Source: an uncultured Oscillibacter sp.
GTDB lineage: Bacteria; Bacillota; Clostridia; Oscillospirales; Oscillospiraceae
Reading direction: 5' to 3'
DNA: 47,967 nucleotides
NCBI RefSeq assembly: GCF_910579365.1
Contig: NZ_CAJTUX010000014.1
Location: 1 to 47,967 of the forward strand
The notes below the pieces were generated by a model. That model was not told the DNA's origin. It ran no database searches and worked only from the letters and a program-made list of their open reading frames with translations. Below, one piece after another: positions 9,385-17,603 of the stretch. Both the position numbers and the translations under genes were made by a program. Within the stretch, counting starts at the first letter, position 1. Each line of letters starts with the position of its first letter.

Positions 9385-10560
9385 ATGGAAAGACGGTTTC
9401 CCTGGAAGCGGGCCTGCGTTGCCGCCGGCCTTGGTTTGGCGCTTTGTCTTCTGCTGGCGGAGTTCGGCGCGGCGGTACTGCTGATTGGAGGCGTATTCGG
9501 CCTGTCCACCGCCTGGGTATTGGGAAAGGCATGGTGGACGGCCCGCCGGGAACGTCTGGACCAGGAACGGAGGGAGGCTGCCCGGGAGGAGCGGCGGCGT
9601 GAGGAGCTGGAGGTCCGCCGGGAAGTCTGCCGGGAGGCCCGGTACCGCCCGGAGGAGCGGAACTGTTTGGAGGATTGCCTCCAACAGGAATTGGGGCCGA
9701 TTGCGGCCTGGGACCCGGGGGAGGAGGGAGATGTGCTTCGCATTGGCGAAGCGCTGATTCCGCCTACGGAGGACCTGCCTTTTTGGAAGGCCGTCACCGT
9801 GGGGGCGGGCGCCTGCGCCGTTAAGACGGAAGGACGGGGCACTCTCCGGGCGGAGCTGATGATGGCGCTGCCGCCGGATTGGGACTCTGGAGACCGCCGG
9901 CCCTGCCGGATGCTCCGGGACGCGGCGCGGCGGTTTCTCATTGTGGAGGGATTTTTGCGCTGCGGCTCTATGTACCGGGGCGTGTCCGTCCTTGGCGGAG
10001 GCTTTGCCGGCGCCATTGTGGATCGCGCATTTCCGGGCCTGCCGGAAATTGCGCCCGTCTCTTTGCCGGGGGGCGGACAGCCGGTGCGCTTTTACTGGCT
10101 GATACCGCTTCTGAAGCCGGAACTGAACTATGTTCTCCGGCGCGGACGGGGAAATCTGCGGCGGCGTTTCCAGGCTTTCCGCCCCTGGGCGGACCCGGGA
10201 CGGAAGCCCTTGGCGGACGCGCTGGCCTGGTTTCAGGAGGACATTGCCCCGTTTGCCTGGTCTGAGGACGGAGAGCGCGTTTGCCTGGGACTGGAGACGG
10301 GGGAGTTTCACCAGGACCTGTTTCTCCAGGCGGGTCTCAGCGGCACGGGCTGGGACTGGGAGCGGCTGGTCCGGGAGTATCTGCGGTGGTATCAGCCCAG
10401 CGATGGCCCCTTTGTGGAGTACGCCTGTGAGGAACGGGTGTTTTTCGCCGCCTCGGAGGACCGGGAGATCATGGAGCAGCTGGCTCTGGGGCTTTCGGAC
10501 CTTCTGCGGGACAACCGGGCCGGGGCTTGGAGCCTTCTGGCCCCGGACAGAGGGCGGTGA
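9385..10560 (+). CDS. Membrane-anchored protein of unknown function
   Basis: No family is recognised. The 391-residue product begins with two closely spaced hydrophobic segments (about 11-28 and 30-48), then a strongly charged, helical Arg/Glu-rich stretch (about 50-90). A soluble remainder is rich in Trp and Arg, with patches such as GCRSMYRGVSVLGGG-like glycine loops near 195-205. GGAGGGAGG precedes the ATG. It sits between the transporter and rimI and is read in the same direction with short gaps, so it is co-transcribed. The topology suggests a membrane hairpin holding a cytoplasmic domain. Confidence 0.75.
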   Translation: MERRFPWKRACVAAGLGLALCLLLAEFGAAVLLIGGVFGLSTAWVLGKAWWTARRERLDQERREAAREERRREELEVRREVCREARYRPEERNCLEDCLQQELGPIAAWDPGEEGDVLRIGEALIPPTEDLPFWKAVTVGAGACAVKTEGRGTLRAELMMALPPDWDSGDRRPCRMLRDAARRFLIVEGFLRCGSMYRGVSVLGGGFAGAIVDRAFPGLPEIAPVSLPGGGQPVRFYWLIPLLKPELNYVLRRGRGNLRRRFQAFRPWADPGRKPLADALAWFQEDIAPFAWSEDGERVCLGLETGEFHQDLFLQAGLSGTGWDWERLVREYLRWYQPSDGPFVEYACEERVFFAASEDREIMEQLALGLSDLLRDNRAGAWSLLAPDRGR

Positions 10561-10584
10561 GATGGGAGAGGAGTTTTTGCTTTG

Positions 10585-11064
10585 ATGGAACATAAAAGGA
10601 AGGTTCGGATTGTCCCCATGACCGGAGACCACCTGGACGAGGTGGCGGCTCTGGAGCGGGTCTGCTTTACGGACCCCTGGTCCCGGAACATGCTGGCAGA
10701 GGAGCTGGGAAACGACCTGGCCGCATTCCTGGTGGCCCTGGACGGGCAGGGAGCCGTGGCGGGCTACGCGGGACTTCAGGTTGTGCTGGACGAGGGCTAT
10801 ATCCTGAATGTGGCCGTCCGGCCGGACTGCCGCCGCCAGGGTGTGGCGGGGCAGCTTCTACAGGTTTTCCTGGACTTTGCCAAGGGAAACAAGCTGGCTT
10901 TTTTGACTCTGGAGGTGCGGGCCTCCAACTATGCCGCCATCGCGCTTTACGGAAGCCGGGGCTTCCGGGGTGTGGGAAGGCGGAAGAATTATTACGAGCA
11001 CCCCAAGGAGGACGCGGTTATTATGACCCTGGACCTGGGGGGAGAAGCGGAGGAGATGGAATGA
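10585..11064 (+). CDS. rimI: Ribosomal protein S18-alanine N-acetyltransferase
   Basis: RimI is a GNAT acetyltransferase that acetylates the N-terminal alanine of ribosomal protein S18. The product of about 159 residues has the acetyl-CoA loop RPDCRRQGVAGQLL and the RimI signature LEVRASNYAAIALYGSRGF, followed by the family's YY-H-P-EDA ending. I prefer the ATG at 10585; a TTG directly before it (10582) is equally spaced from GGGAGAGGAG. The position next to tsaD supports rimI, since these genes are neighbours in many bacteria. tsaB and tsaE are not in the window. The stop overlaps the next start (ATGA). Confidence 0.9.
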   Translation: MEHKRKVRIVPMTGDHLDEVAALERVCFTDPWSRNMLAEELGNDLAAFLVALDGQGAVAGYAGLQVVLDEGYILNVAVRPDCRRQGVAGQLLQVFLDFAKGNKLAFLTLEVRASNYAAIALYGSRGFRGVGRRKNYYEHPKEDAVIMTLDLGGEAEEME

Positions 11065-11657
11065 AACTGAAACTGGCTTCGCCGGAGCAGGTGGCCCTGG
11101 TGTATGCGCGGGATTTGAAACCCTCCTTTCCCCCGGCGGAACTGAAGCCGCTTGCGAATATTCAGGCCATGTGCCGGGACGGCTGTTACCGGCCCTGGTG
11201 CCTTTTTGATGGGGAGGAAATCGCAGGGGAGTGCTTTTTGTGGCTGGGGCGCCCCGGCTGGGCCCTGTTGGACTATCTCTGCGTGGCGGAGAGCCGCCGG
11301 AACAGCGGCGCGGGGGCCCTGATGCTGTCCGAGATTCGCCGGGCGGAGCCGGATACGGTGATTCTGGTGGAGAGCGAGGCCCCGGTTCACGCCCCGGCTC
11401 CAGCGATGGCGGAGCGGAGGCTGGGCTTTTACGCCCGGAACGGCCTGCGGACCGCGGGATACGACACGGACGTTTTCGGCGCCCATTATAAGATGCTGTA
11501 CCTGTGGCCGGAGTTCCTTCCGGACGAGAGGCTGATGGAGGAAAACCGGTGGATCTATCAGAACCGGTTCCCCAAGGAAAAGTACGAGCGCTACGTCCGC
11601 ATTCCCCGGAATCCGGAGGAGGGCCCGATTGCCCAGGTGCCCTGGAATGAAGATTGA
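11061..11657 (+). CDS. GNAT family N-acetyltransferase
   Basis: This is a second GNAT-type acetyltransferase with unknown substrate. The 198-residue product shows a core strand ALLDYLCVAESRRNSGAGALML, where the acetyl-CoA loop appears as R-R-N-S-G-A-G, and a LGFYARNGL segment like the family's final motif. A C-terminal extension of about 50 residues rich in Tyr, Arg and Pro is beyond the minimal fold. It starts within the last codons of rimI and ends 12 bases before tsaD, so translation is probably coupled. Confidence 0.82.
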   Translation: MKLKLASPEQVALVYARDLKPSFPPAELKPLANIQAMCRDGCYRPWCLFDGEEIAGECFLWLGRPGWALLDYLCVAESRRNSGAGALMLSEIRRAEPDTVILVESEAPVHAPAPAMAERRLGFYARNGLRTAGYDTDVFGAHYKMLYLWPEFLPDERLMEENRWIYQNRFPKEKYERYVRIPRNPEEGPIAQVPWNED

Positions 11658-11669
11658 GGAAGTGAGCAT

Positions 11670-12689
11670 ATGAAAATTTTAGGCTTTGAGTCCTCCTGCG
11701 ACGAGACGGCCGTCTCCCTGGTGGAGGATGGACGGACGGTCTTGGCCGACGCCGTCGCCTCCCAGGCGGAGATGCACGCGCTGTACGGCGGCGTGGTGCC
11801 GGAGATCGCCTCCCGCAAGCATGTGGAGGCCATCGCCGCCCTGACGGAGCAAGCGCTGAGGGACGCGGGATGCGCCCGCTCCGATGTGGACGCCGTGGCC
11901 GTGACCTGCGCGCCGGGGCTCATCGGCGCGGTGCTGGTGGGGCTGAGCTTTGCGAAATCCGTGGCGCTGGGGCTGGGGGTGCCCCTGATTCCCGTTCACC
12001 ACATCCGGGGCCACATTGCCGCCAATTACCTGGCCTTTCCGGAGCTGGAGCCGCCTTTTCTGGCCCTGGCCATCTCCGGGGGGAACACGCTTTTGATCGA
12101 CGTGGCGGGCTATACGGACATGAAAATCCTGGGCGGCACCCGGGACGACGCGGCGGGCGAGTGCTTCGATAAGGCGGCCCGCGTGCTGGGCCTGCCCTAT
12201 CCCGGCGGAAAGCCCCTGGATGAGCTGGCCCGGAAGTCCCGGGGCGGCGTCTATAAGCTGCCCCATGCCCATGTGGATGGCGCGCCCTTGGATATGAGCT
12301 TTTCCGGTCTGAAGACCGCGGTGGTGAACCTGGCCCACCACGCGGAGCAGGTGGGGGAGACGCTGGACCGGGCGGCGCTGGCCCGCGACTTTGCCCAGGC
12401 GGTCAGCGATACTCTGGTTCCCCGGACCATGGAGGCGGCCCGCCTCGCGGGGCGGAAGACCATTGTGGCCGCCGGAGGCGTGGCGGCGAACTCCGTTATC
12501 CGCGGGGACCTGGAGCGGGCCTGTCAACAGGCGGGGCGCCGTCTCTACCTGCCGCCTTTGCGCTTGTGCGGGGACAACGGAGCCATGATTGCCGCTCAGG
12601 GCTATTACGAGTATCTGGCGGGCCGCACGGCGGGGATGGAGCTGAATGCCTATGCCACCCGGGATATCTCCGAGGAAATCAAAGCGTGA
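11670..12689 (+). CDS. tsaD: tRNA N6-threonylcarbamoyladenosine transferase
   Basis: TsaD transfers the threonylcarbamoyl group to A37 of ANN-decoding tRNAs together with TsaB and TsaE. The 339-residue product is the usual length. It has the opening MKILGFESSCDET, the metal-binding histidines H111 and H115 (HHIRGH), the ASKH-fold loops SGGNTLL and GGTRDDAAGE, and VAAGGVAANS near the end. GAGGAAGTG precedes the ATG. It is the last gene of the polA operon; its stop codon lies inside a terminator-like hairpin. Confidence 0.97.
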   Translation: MKILGFESSCDETAVSLVEDGRTVLADAVASQAEMHALYGGVVPEIASRKHVEAIAALTEQALRDAGCARSDVDAVAVTCAPGLIGAVLVGLSFAKSVALGLGVPLIPVHHIRGHIAANYLAFPELEPPFLALAISGGNTLLIDVAGYTDMKILGGTRDDAAGECFDKAARVLGLPYPGGKPLDELARKSRGGVYKLPHAHVDGAPLDMSFSGLKTAVVNLAHHAEQVGETLDRAALARDFAQAVSDTLVPRTMEAARLAGRKTIVAAGGVAANSVIRGDLERACQQAGRRLYLPPLRLCGDNGAMIAAQGYYEYLAGRTAGMELNAYATRDISEEIKA

Positions 12690-12709
12690 AGGGAAAACCC
12701 TTCACGCTT
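12682..12709. terminator. Hairpin terminator between tsaD and the convergent MGMT-like gene
   Basis: A perfect 12-bp stem (12682-12693 with 12698-12709) encloses AAAA and contains the tsaD stop codon. The plus-strand tail (CTGCTATTCC) and minus-strand tail (TGATTTCC) are only moderately T-rich, so it may work weakly in both directions. Confidence 0.6.
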
Positions 12710-12712
12710 CTG

Positions 12713-13030
12713 CTATTCCAAATGGGGCCGCCATTGGCACTGCCGCAGGTCCACCCGGCCGCCGGCCTGAAAGATCACCCCTTCCGCCTCCAGCAAGGCT
12801 CTTTGGGCGCCGGGGGCATGCACGTCAAAGGCGGCTTTGGTGCCGCCCAGGCGGTCCACCACCCGGTGGCAGGGGACGCTGGGGTCCTGACAGCCCGCCA
12901 TGGCGTAGCCCACCGTCCGGGCGCAGCGGGGCATCCCCGCCAGCCGGGCAATCTGACCATAGGTCGCCACCTTCCCGGCGGGAATCTGCCGGACAATGTT
13001 CCGAAAGGCGGCGAAGACCTCCCCGCTCAT
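12713..13030 (-). CDS. MGMT/alkyltransferase-like DNA-binding protein
   Basis: This is a short protein of the methylguanine methyltransferase family, consisting only of the DNA-binding/active-site domain (105 residues). It has the helix IPAGKVATYGQIARLAG with the recognition-helix and arginine-finger segment CARTVGYAM. It keeps PCHRVV with Cys54, whereas true alkyltransferase-like (ATL) proteins have Trp there. So it could be an active alkyl acceptor or a lesion-binding protein. It lacks the usual N-terminal domain of Ogt/AdaB. Its start overlaps the end of the upstream hydrolase gene by 4 bases (ATGA), so the two are co-translated. Confidence 0.85.
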   Translation of the reverse strand: MSGEVFAAFRNIVRQIPAGKVATYGQIARLAGMPRCARTVGYAMAGCQDPSVPCHRVVDRLGGTKAAFDVHAPGAQRALLEAEGVIFQAGGRVDLRQCQWRPHLE

Positions 13031-13842
13031 CTCTCCCGCACCTCGTACAGGTCCGTCCTCCGCGCGGAGAGGATGGGGAGCTGCCGCCGGACGGCCTCTG
13101 CGCGGCTGAGGTCCAGATCGGCGTACAGCGTGGCTGCCTCTCCGCCGGCCCGGCAGAGGACGGTTCCCCAGGGGTCTGCGGCGATGGAGTTCCCATAGGC
13201 CACATAGGAGGCGGTCTCGTCTCTGGCGGGGGAGACCCCCACGGTGAAGCATTGGTTGTCCACCGCCCGCTGGCGGAACAACAGCTCCCAGTGGGCGGGG
13301 CCGGTGGTCATGTTGAACGCGGCGGGCACGAATATGCAGCTGGCTCCCCGCAGGCACATGCAGCGGGCCAGCTCTTCAAACCGGAGGTCAAAGCAGATGC
13401 AGAGTCCCATGGTTCCAAACTCTGTTTCAAAGGTGGTGACGGCATTTCCCGGGGAAAGGGTGTCGGACTCCCGGAAGCGCTGGCCCCCGGCAACGTCGAT
13501 ATCGAAGAGATGGACCTTGCGGTGCCTGACAAGCAGTTCTCCTTGTCTCCCATAGACATAGCTGGTGTTATAGACATTCCCATCCGCCAGTTCCGGGATG
13601 GAGCCGCCTACGACGTAGATTCCCAGCTCCGCCGCCACGGCGGACAGGGCGGTCTGCGCCTCGCCGCCCGGTCCCTCTCCGTAGGCGCGAAAGCAGGCGT
13701 TGTCATAGGGGCAGCAGAACATCTCCGGCAGGACGGCGATGTCCGTGCCCTGGGCTTTGGCCTCCCGGAGGCGGAGACAGGCGGTCTCGATGTCGTTCCG
13801 CTTGTTCCCGGTTACCAGCATTTGAATCAGGGCAGTGCGCAT
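13027..13842 (-). CDS. Carbon-nitrogen hydrolase, omega-amidase (Nit2) type
   Basis: This nitrilase-superfamily amidase probably hydrolyses alpha-ketoglutaramate or alpha-ketosuccinamate, products of glutamine and asparagine transamination. The 271-residue product carries the full Glu-Lys-Cys triad: E40 (LPEMF), K109 (HRKVHLFDID) and C150 (ICFDLRFEEL). The segments around the Lys and Cys match omega-amidase more closely than nitrilase. I start at the ATG at 13842 because AAAGGAGG lies just upstream; the frame is open further but without a site. It is the first gene of a two-gene unit with the MGMT-like gene and shares a 90-base divergent promoter region with the yjbQ-like gene. Confidence 0.9.
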   Translation of the reverse strand: MRTALIQMLVTGNKRNDIETACLRLREAKAQGTDIAVLPEMFCCPYDNACFRAYGEGPGGEAQTALSAVAAELGIYVVGGSIPELADGNVYNTSYVYGRQGELLVRHRKVHLFDIDVAGGQRFRESDTLSPGNAVTTFETEFGTMGLCICFDLRFEELARCMCLRGASCIFVPAAFNMTTGPAHWELLFRQRAVDNQCFTVGVSPARDETASYVAYGNSIAADPWGTVLCRAGGEAATLYADLDLSRAEAVRRQLPILSARRTDLYEVRER

Positions 13843-13874
13843 GGAAGGTTCCTCCTTTTTTGCGGATACACGGA

Positions 13875-13903
13875 TTGTATCACAGTCCAAACCGTGTTAC
13901 AAT
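13875..13903 (+). promoter_or_regulatory. Sigma-A promoter of the yjbQ-like gene
   Basis: TTGTAT (13875-13880) and TACAAT (13898-13903) are 17 bases apart, with TGn before the -10. GAAGGAGG follows at 13917. Confidence 0.72.
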
Positions 13904-13931
13904 ACAGGAAACAGACGAAGGAGGCCGGATG

Positions 13932-14384
13932 ATGGCAGTTTATACGGAGAAAAAAACCTACCAGACCAAGGCCCACATGGGTATGATCGACGTGACGGAG
14001 GACTTTCAGCGCGCGGTGACGGCGGCGTGCCGGGAACACGGCATCTCCGCCGGGACGGTGACGGGGTTCACCACCGGCGGCGTGGCGGGACTGACCACCC
14101 TGGAGTTTGAGCCCGGGATGGTAAATCACGACCTGAAGGCGGCGCTGGATGTGTTCTCTCCCTATCTGGACGAACAGGGCCGCGTGGTGCCCTACTGGCA
14201 TCATGAGACCTGGCATGACGACAACGGCTCGTCCCACATCAAGGCGGCGCTGCTGTCCCCCTTTATCACCGTGCCCTTCGTGGACGGAAAGATCACCGTG
14301 GGGCCATGGCAGAACCTGACCTTGGTGGAGTGCGACACAAGAAACCGGGTCCGGGACATTGTGTTTCAGGTGATGGGAGAGTGA
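13932..14384 (+). CDS. YjbQ/UPF0047 family protein
   Basis: Members of this family have weak thiamin-phosphate-synthase-like activity, but their true role is unsettled. The 150-residue product has the family markers: internal HHETWHDDNGSSHIKAALL with clustered His/Asp residues likely to bind metal, and the closing WQNLTLVECDTRNRVRDI. The second of two adjacent ATGs (13932) is the better start because it is seven bases from GAAGGAGG; the other is at 13929. A small membrane ORF follows after four bases. Confidence 0.9.
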   Translation: MAVYTEKKTYQTKAHMGMIDVTEDFQRAVTAACREHGISAGTVTGFTTGGVAGLTTLEFEPGMVNHDLKAALDVFSPYLDEQGRVVPYWHHETWHDDNGSSHIKAALLSPFITVPFVDGKITVGPWQNLTLVECDTRNRVRDIVFQVMGE

Positions 14385-14388
14385 GGCC

Positions 14389-14595
14389 GTGGGACTGGGC
14401 TTGGGACTGGGCCTGATGGCCGCTCTGGGAGGCGGCGCGGCGGCCTGCGTCTGTCTGGGCGAGGCCCGGCGCCTTTGGGAGCGGGGCTACAAGGTTCCGG
14501 CAGGCTGTTTTGCGGCGGGAGGCGTCTTGTGCGGAGCCCTGGCCGCCGGCGGGGCCTGGCTGGCCTGGGGTATTGCCGATGCTTTTTTACTGTAG
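14389..14595 (+). CDS. Small membrane protein, unknown
   Basis: This 68-residue product consists almost entirely of two hydrophobic, Gly/Ala-rich segments (about 2-24 and 37-65) joined by a short charged loop (EARRLWERGYK). It uses a GTG start four bases after the yjbQ-like stop, with GGGAGAGTGAGG upstream overlapping that gene's end, so translation is probably coupled. A strong terminator follows within 12 bases. No family recognised; it could be a holin-like or accessory membrane peptide. Confidence 0.65.
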   Translation: MGLGLGLGLMAALGGGAAACVCLGEARRLWERGYKVPAGCFAAGGVLCGALAAGGAWLAWGIADAFLL

Positions 14596-14606
14596 GCTCG
14601 CAGCAA

Positions 14607-14638
14607 GGCGGCGGGGATATCCCCGCCGCCGTTTTTTT
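14607..14638 (+). terminator. Intrinsic terminator after the yjbQ-like unit
   Basis: A perfect 10-bp GC stem (14607-14616 with 14621-14630) closes an ATAT loop and is followed by GTTTTTTT. The stop codon of the convergent M56 gene is inside the T-tract. Confidence 0.93.
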
Positions 14639-17603
14639 ACGCTTCGCCGTACCAGGCCAGCATGAGCGCGTAGATGCTTTCTCCCTCCCTGGGCTCTGCC
14701 TGGAGCCAGGTGGAATCCCGGTAGGTATTGAGCAGGACCAGCTGGCTGTCCGGCCAGAAGCGGAGACTCAGGTCTCCGATGACCGCCAGCAGGGAACCGG
14801 CGGGCATGTCGCCGGGGTTCTCGGCGATACTCCAGTCATACCCGGCGGTGAAGCGCTCTGCCAGGGCGGGCCCGTTTCCCTCCCGGAGGTTCACATCCCG
14901 CCGCTGGCCTCCCTCCGGGGACAGCAGCGTCAGGTTGACGGTATCCGCCTCCAGCAGCTGGTCCAGAGCCGCCTGGGCAAGGGCCGCGGCGGAGATGTCG
15001 ACGGTATGCCGGAGGGTGACGGTTCCCAGGGGAACATGGATGAGCCGCTTGGGAAGCTGGTCCGCCGTGGGCCACAGGTCCTGCCGGATGGAGAACTGGT
15101 AATGGAACCTGGTGCTGTATGGGTCCGAGGCGTCCTCCCAGAAGACGAGATAGAGGCCCTCCGGGAAACAGGGGTCCACCCAGCGGTCCGTACTGTCCAG
15201 GGCCGGGGAGTACTGGGGTTCCGGGGTGTGGAGTTCATAGCGGACGCGGTAGACCGGGAAGGACTCCCCCATCAGCTCCAGGTTATGGGGGCCCTCGAGA
15301 TTGACGACGCGCCAATCGTCGTAGGGTTCTCCGGCAGCCTCAAAGGCCCGCTGAACCTCCTCCTGGGCGGCGGTTATGACGGGGCCGGGAAGGTCCGGCC
15401 AGTCCAGAATGTGATAGGCAAACCGCCGTTGGTCGTTGTAGACCAGCAGGTTTTCCCCGTCGAAGTACAGCGTCCGGTATACGTCGGACTGGAGGGCGGC
15501 GTAATCCGGTGTGAAGGACAGGACGTGGGCTCGGAAGGGCATGGAGCGGGTGGCGGGGTCCCAGCCGTCGAACCGGAATTGGGCCCCACCCCCCCAGAGA
15601 CCCCATACCAGCAGAGATTCCAAGTCCGCCCGGTAGTACTTCCCATCCCGGCGGAAATAGAGACAGCCGTCAAAGACCAGCTCGTTTTCCCCGTCGCCGT
15701 CCAGGTCGATGTGCCGGGGATAGGGGGCCTCCACCCGGGCCAGGAGAACGGGCCAGCCCGCTTCATTGAGATAGTAGTACTCATGGGTGAGGGTCCGGGG
15801 GCCGTCGTTGGCGTTGTAGGTGATGCGGAAGCCGTCGTGGCCCAGGAGATTGCGAAAGAGGGAGGCGCTGTACTTCCCGCCGGCTCCGGGGCGGAAGGAC
15901 CAGAAGGGTTGGGGCCAGGAGCTCAGCACGGTGCGCTGCACCCCGGCGAAGACCTCGTCCCCGCCGGAGAAGAACATCAGGCCATACTCTCCCAGGACAT
16001 GTTCCGGGTCCTCCAGGCTCCCCAGCATCTGCTGGGAGCCGTAGGGGAAGGGAAGCTCCGGCGCTTCCTGGGGCTCATAGGGCTCCAGGTGGTCCAGGGG
16101 GATGGCGGAAACGGGCTCCCAGTCCGGCGGTTCCGGATGCTTCAAGCTTTCGCAGGAGAGAACCGTCTCCCGGATGCGCTCTACTACTGTGTTCATCAGC
16201 GACATGCCTTCGGTCCGGCCCTCCTTCAGCTCCGGGGCCCAGGCGACCCGGGCCAGACCGTATTGGTACTGGCCGTCGCTGCCCAGAATTTCCATGTTTT
16301 TGGGCAGGTAGTACGGTTCCAAATCCAGGCGGTAGAGGGAGCAGAGCCGGCCCAGGGGATTCGACAGATTGGAGGACAGGCTGACCTGCATGCCCCAGTA
16401 GACCCGAAGCAGCTCGCCTTCATCCAGGTCGAAAAACTCCGGCGGGTTCTCCGGGGTGTAGACCACCAGCTTAGACAGGATGTCGTCCTCCGGTTCGCCA
16501 TAGCTTCCCAGCTCCTCCGCCAGAGCGGTCACAGCCTCGTCCACTGTGCCGAAGGAGGCTGGTTCCTCCGGCTTCTTCGCGCCGGTGAAGGTGACGGCGC
16601 ACACCAGCGCTGCCAGGGAAATGACCGCGAAGAGGGCGGCGCCCAGGTGCCTCCGGTTCTCCGCGATGCGGGTGACACGGTCCATCAGCCGCCGTTTGTC
16701 CGAGGTCATGGTGGTGGCGGAGAGAAGGGGATTCGCTGGGGCCGCCCGCACGGGGATGAGGGACAGCAGGGTCCGGCCATAGGGTACCCGTTCCGCCTCG
16801 CCTAACTGCCGGAGGACCCCCTCGTCACAGGCAAGCTCACAGTCCGTCCGGGAGGCCAGCGCCGCCCACCAGACCAGAGGATTGAACCAGTAGATCACCA
16901 GGCACAGCCCCCGGAGCAGGGACCAGAGGGGGTCGAGATGCCGGGCGTGGGTCTCCTCGTGGGCCAGCACGTGGCGGAGACTGTCCGGTGAAGTCAGGGC
17001 GGCGGGAGTCAGATAGATGGCGGGCCGGAACAGCCCAAACAGGCAGGGAGAGGGCAGACCCTGTTCCACCATATAAACCCGATACTTAGAATCGCAATTA
17101 TTGTAAGGCGTTCTGGCTTTACGGAGACTTCGCCAGAACAGCAGGTTGGACAGGATCAGCCAGCAGGCCATGACCGCGCATCCGGCGTACCAGATGGGGG
17201 GCAGGAGGTCCGAGAGGAGAATTTGCCGCTGGTATTCCTCCGTAATTTTCACCTGGTTTCCCTTAAGATCCTGGTCGAGGAAGGTTCGGGAGTTGTCCGG
17301 CGTGGCGGGGCCGACGGCTACTTGGGGCGTGCGGGGTATCCCCCAGACGTAGCCTCCATCCGTCCGCCTAATGGTCATCCGATACGGGGCGGCGTACAGG
17401 GATTCCACCTGGTCCGCCACCGGTTCCGCCGCCGTCAGCAGGCTGAACTCCGCCGCCGGGAGGCTGACGGGAACCAGCAGCCGCAGCAGAACCAGCCCCC
17501 AGAGGGCGTACTGCACCCGCCGGGAGAGGGTCCTCCGGAACAGCCGCCGGAGAACCAGCAGAGCCAGAATCAGCGCGGAGGAGGTCAGCAGAATTTCCTT
17601 CAT
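14637..17603 (-). CDS. BlaR1-like M56 family metallopeptidase with large extracytoplasmic region
   Basis: This is a membrane sensor-protease of the M56 family, expected to inactivate the partner repressor encoded just upstream when a signal arrives. The 988-residue product has N-terminal membrane helices (about 3-20 and 32-50), a cytoplasmic loop region, and the zinc motif HEETH at 215-219 with downstream ELACDE as the third-ligand segment. A last helix lies at about 322-340. The remaining 640 or so residues lie outside the cell. They include a calcium-type DLDGDGENELVF loop near the middle. No penicillin-binding SxxK/KTG sensor domain is evident, unlike true BlaR1/MecR1. The start overlaps the repressor stop by 4 bases. 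Confidence 0.9.
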   Translation of the reverse strand: MKEILLTSSALILALLVLRRLFRRTLSRRVQYALWGLVLLRLLVPVSLPAAEFSLLTAAEPVADQVESLYAAPYRMTIRRTDGGYVWGIPRTPQVAVGPATPDNSRTFLDQDLKGNQVKITEEYQRQILLSDLLPPIWYAGCAVMACWLILSNLLFWRSLRKARTPYNNCDSKYRVYMVEQGLPSPCLFGLFRPAIYLTPAALTSPDSLRHVLAHEETHARHLDPLWSLLRGLCLVIYWFNPLVWWAALASRTDCELACDEGVLRQLGEAERVPYGRTLLSLIPVRAAPANPLLSATTMTSDKRRLMDRVTRIAENRRHLGAALFAVISLAALVCAVTFTGAKKPEEPASFGTVDEAVTALAEELGSYGEPEDDILSKLVVYTPENPPEFFDLDEGELLRVYWGMQVSLSSNLSNPLGRLCSLYRLDLEPYYLPKNMEILGSDGQYQYGLARVAWAPELKEGRTEGMSLMNTVVERIRETVLSCESLKHPEPPDWEPVSAIPLDHLEPYEPQEAPELPFPYGSQQMLGSLEDPEHVLGEYGLMFFSGGDEVFAGVQRTVLSSWPQPFWSFRPGAGGKYSASLFRNLLGHDGFRITYNANDGPRTLTHEYYYLNEAGWPVLLARVEAPYPRHIDLDGDGENELVFDGCLYFRRDGKYYRADLESLLVWGLWGGGAQFRFDGWDPATRSMPFRAHVLSFTPDYAALQSDVYRTLYFDGENLLVYNDQRRFAYHILDWPDLPGPVITAAQEEVQRAFEAAGEPYDDWRVVNLEGPHNLELMGESFPVYRVRYELHTPEPQYSPALDSTDRWVDPCFPEGLYLVFWEDASDPYSTRFHYQFSIRQDLWPTADQLPKRLIHVPLGTVTLRHTVDISAAALAQAALDQLLEADTVNLTLLSPEGGQRRDVNLREGNGPALAERFTAGYDWSIAENPGDMPAGSLLAVIGDLSLRFWPDSQLVLLNTYRDSTWLQAEPREGESIYALMLAWYGEA

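Noticed and set aside
8032..10632. Minus-strand open frame of over 860 codons opposite polA and following genes
   Set aside because: It spans antisense to several genuine genes and translates to low-complexity Arg/Gln/Pro sequence typical of GC-rich shadows.
14475..16805. Plus-strand open frame opposite the M56 gene
   Set aside because: Antisense shadow; it also crosses the strong terminator at 14607-14638.
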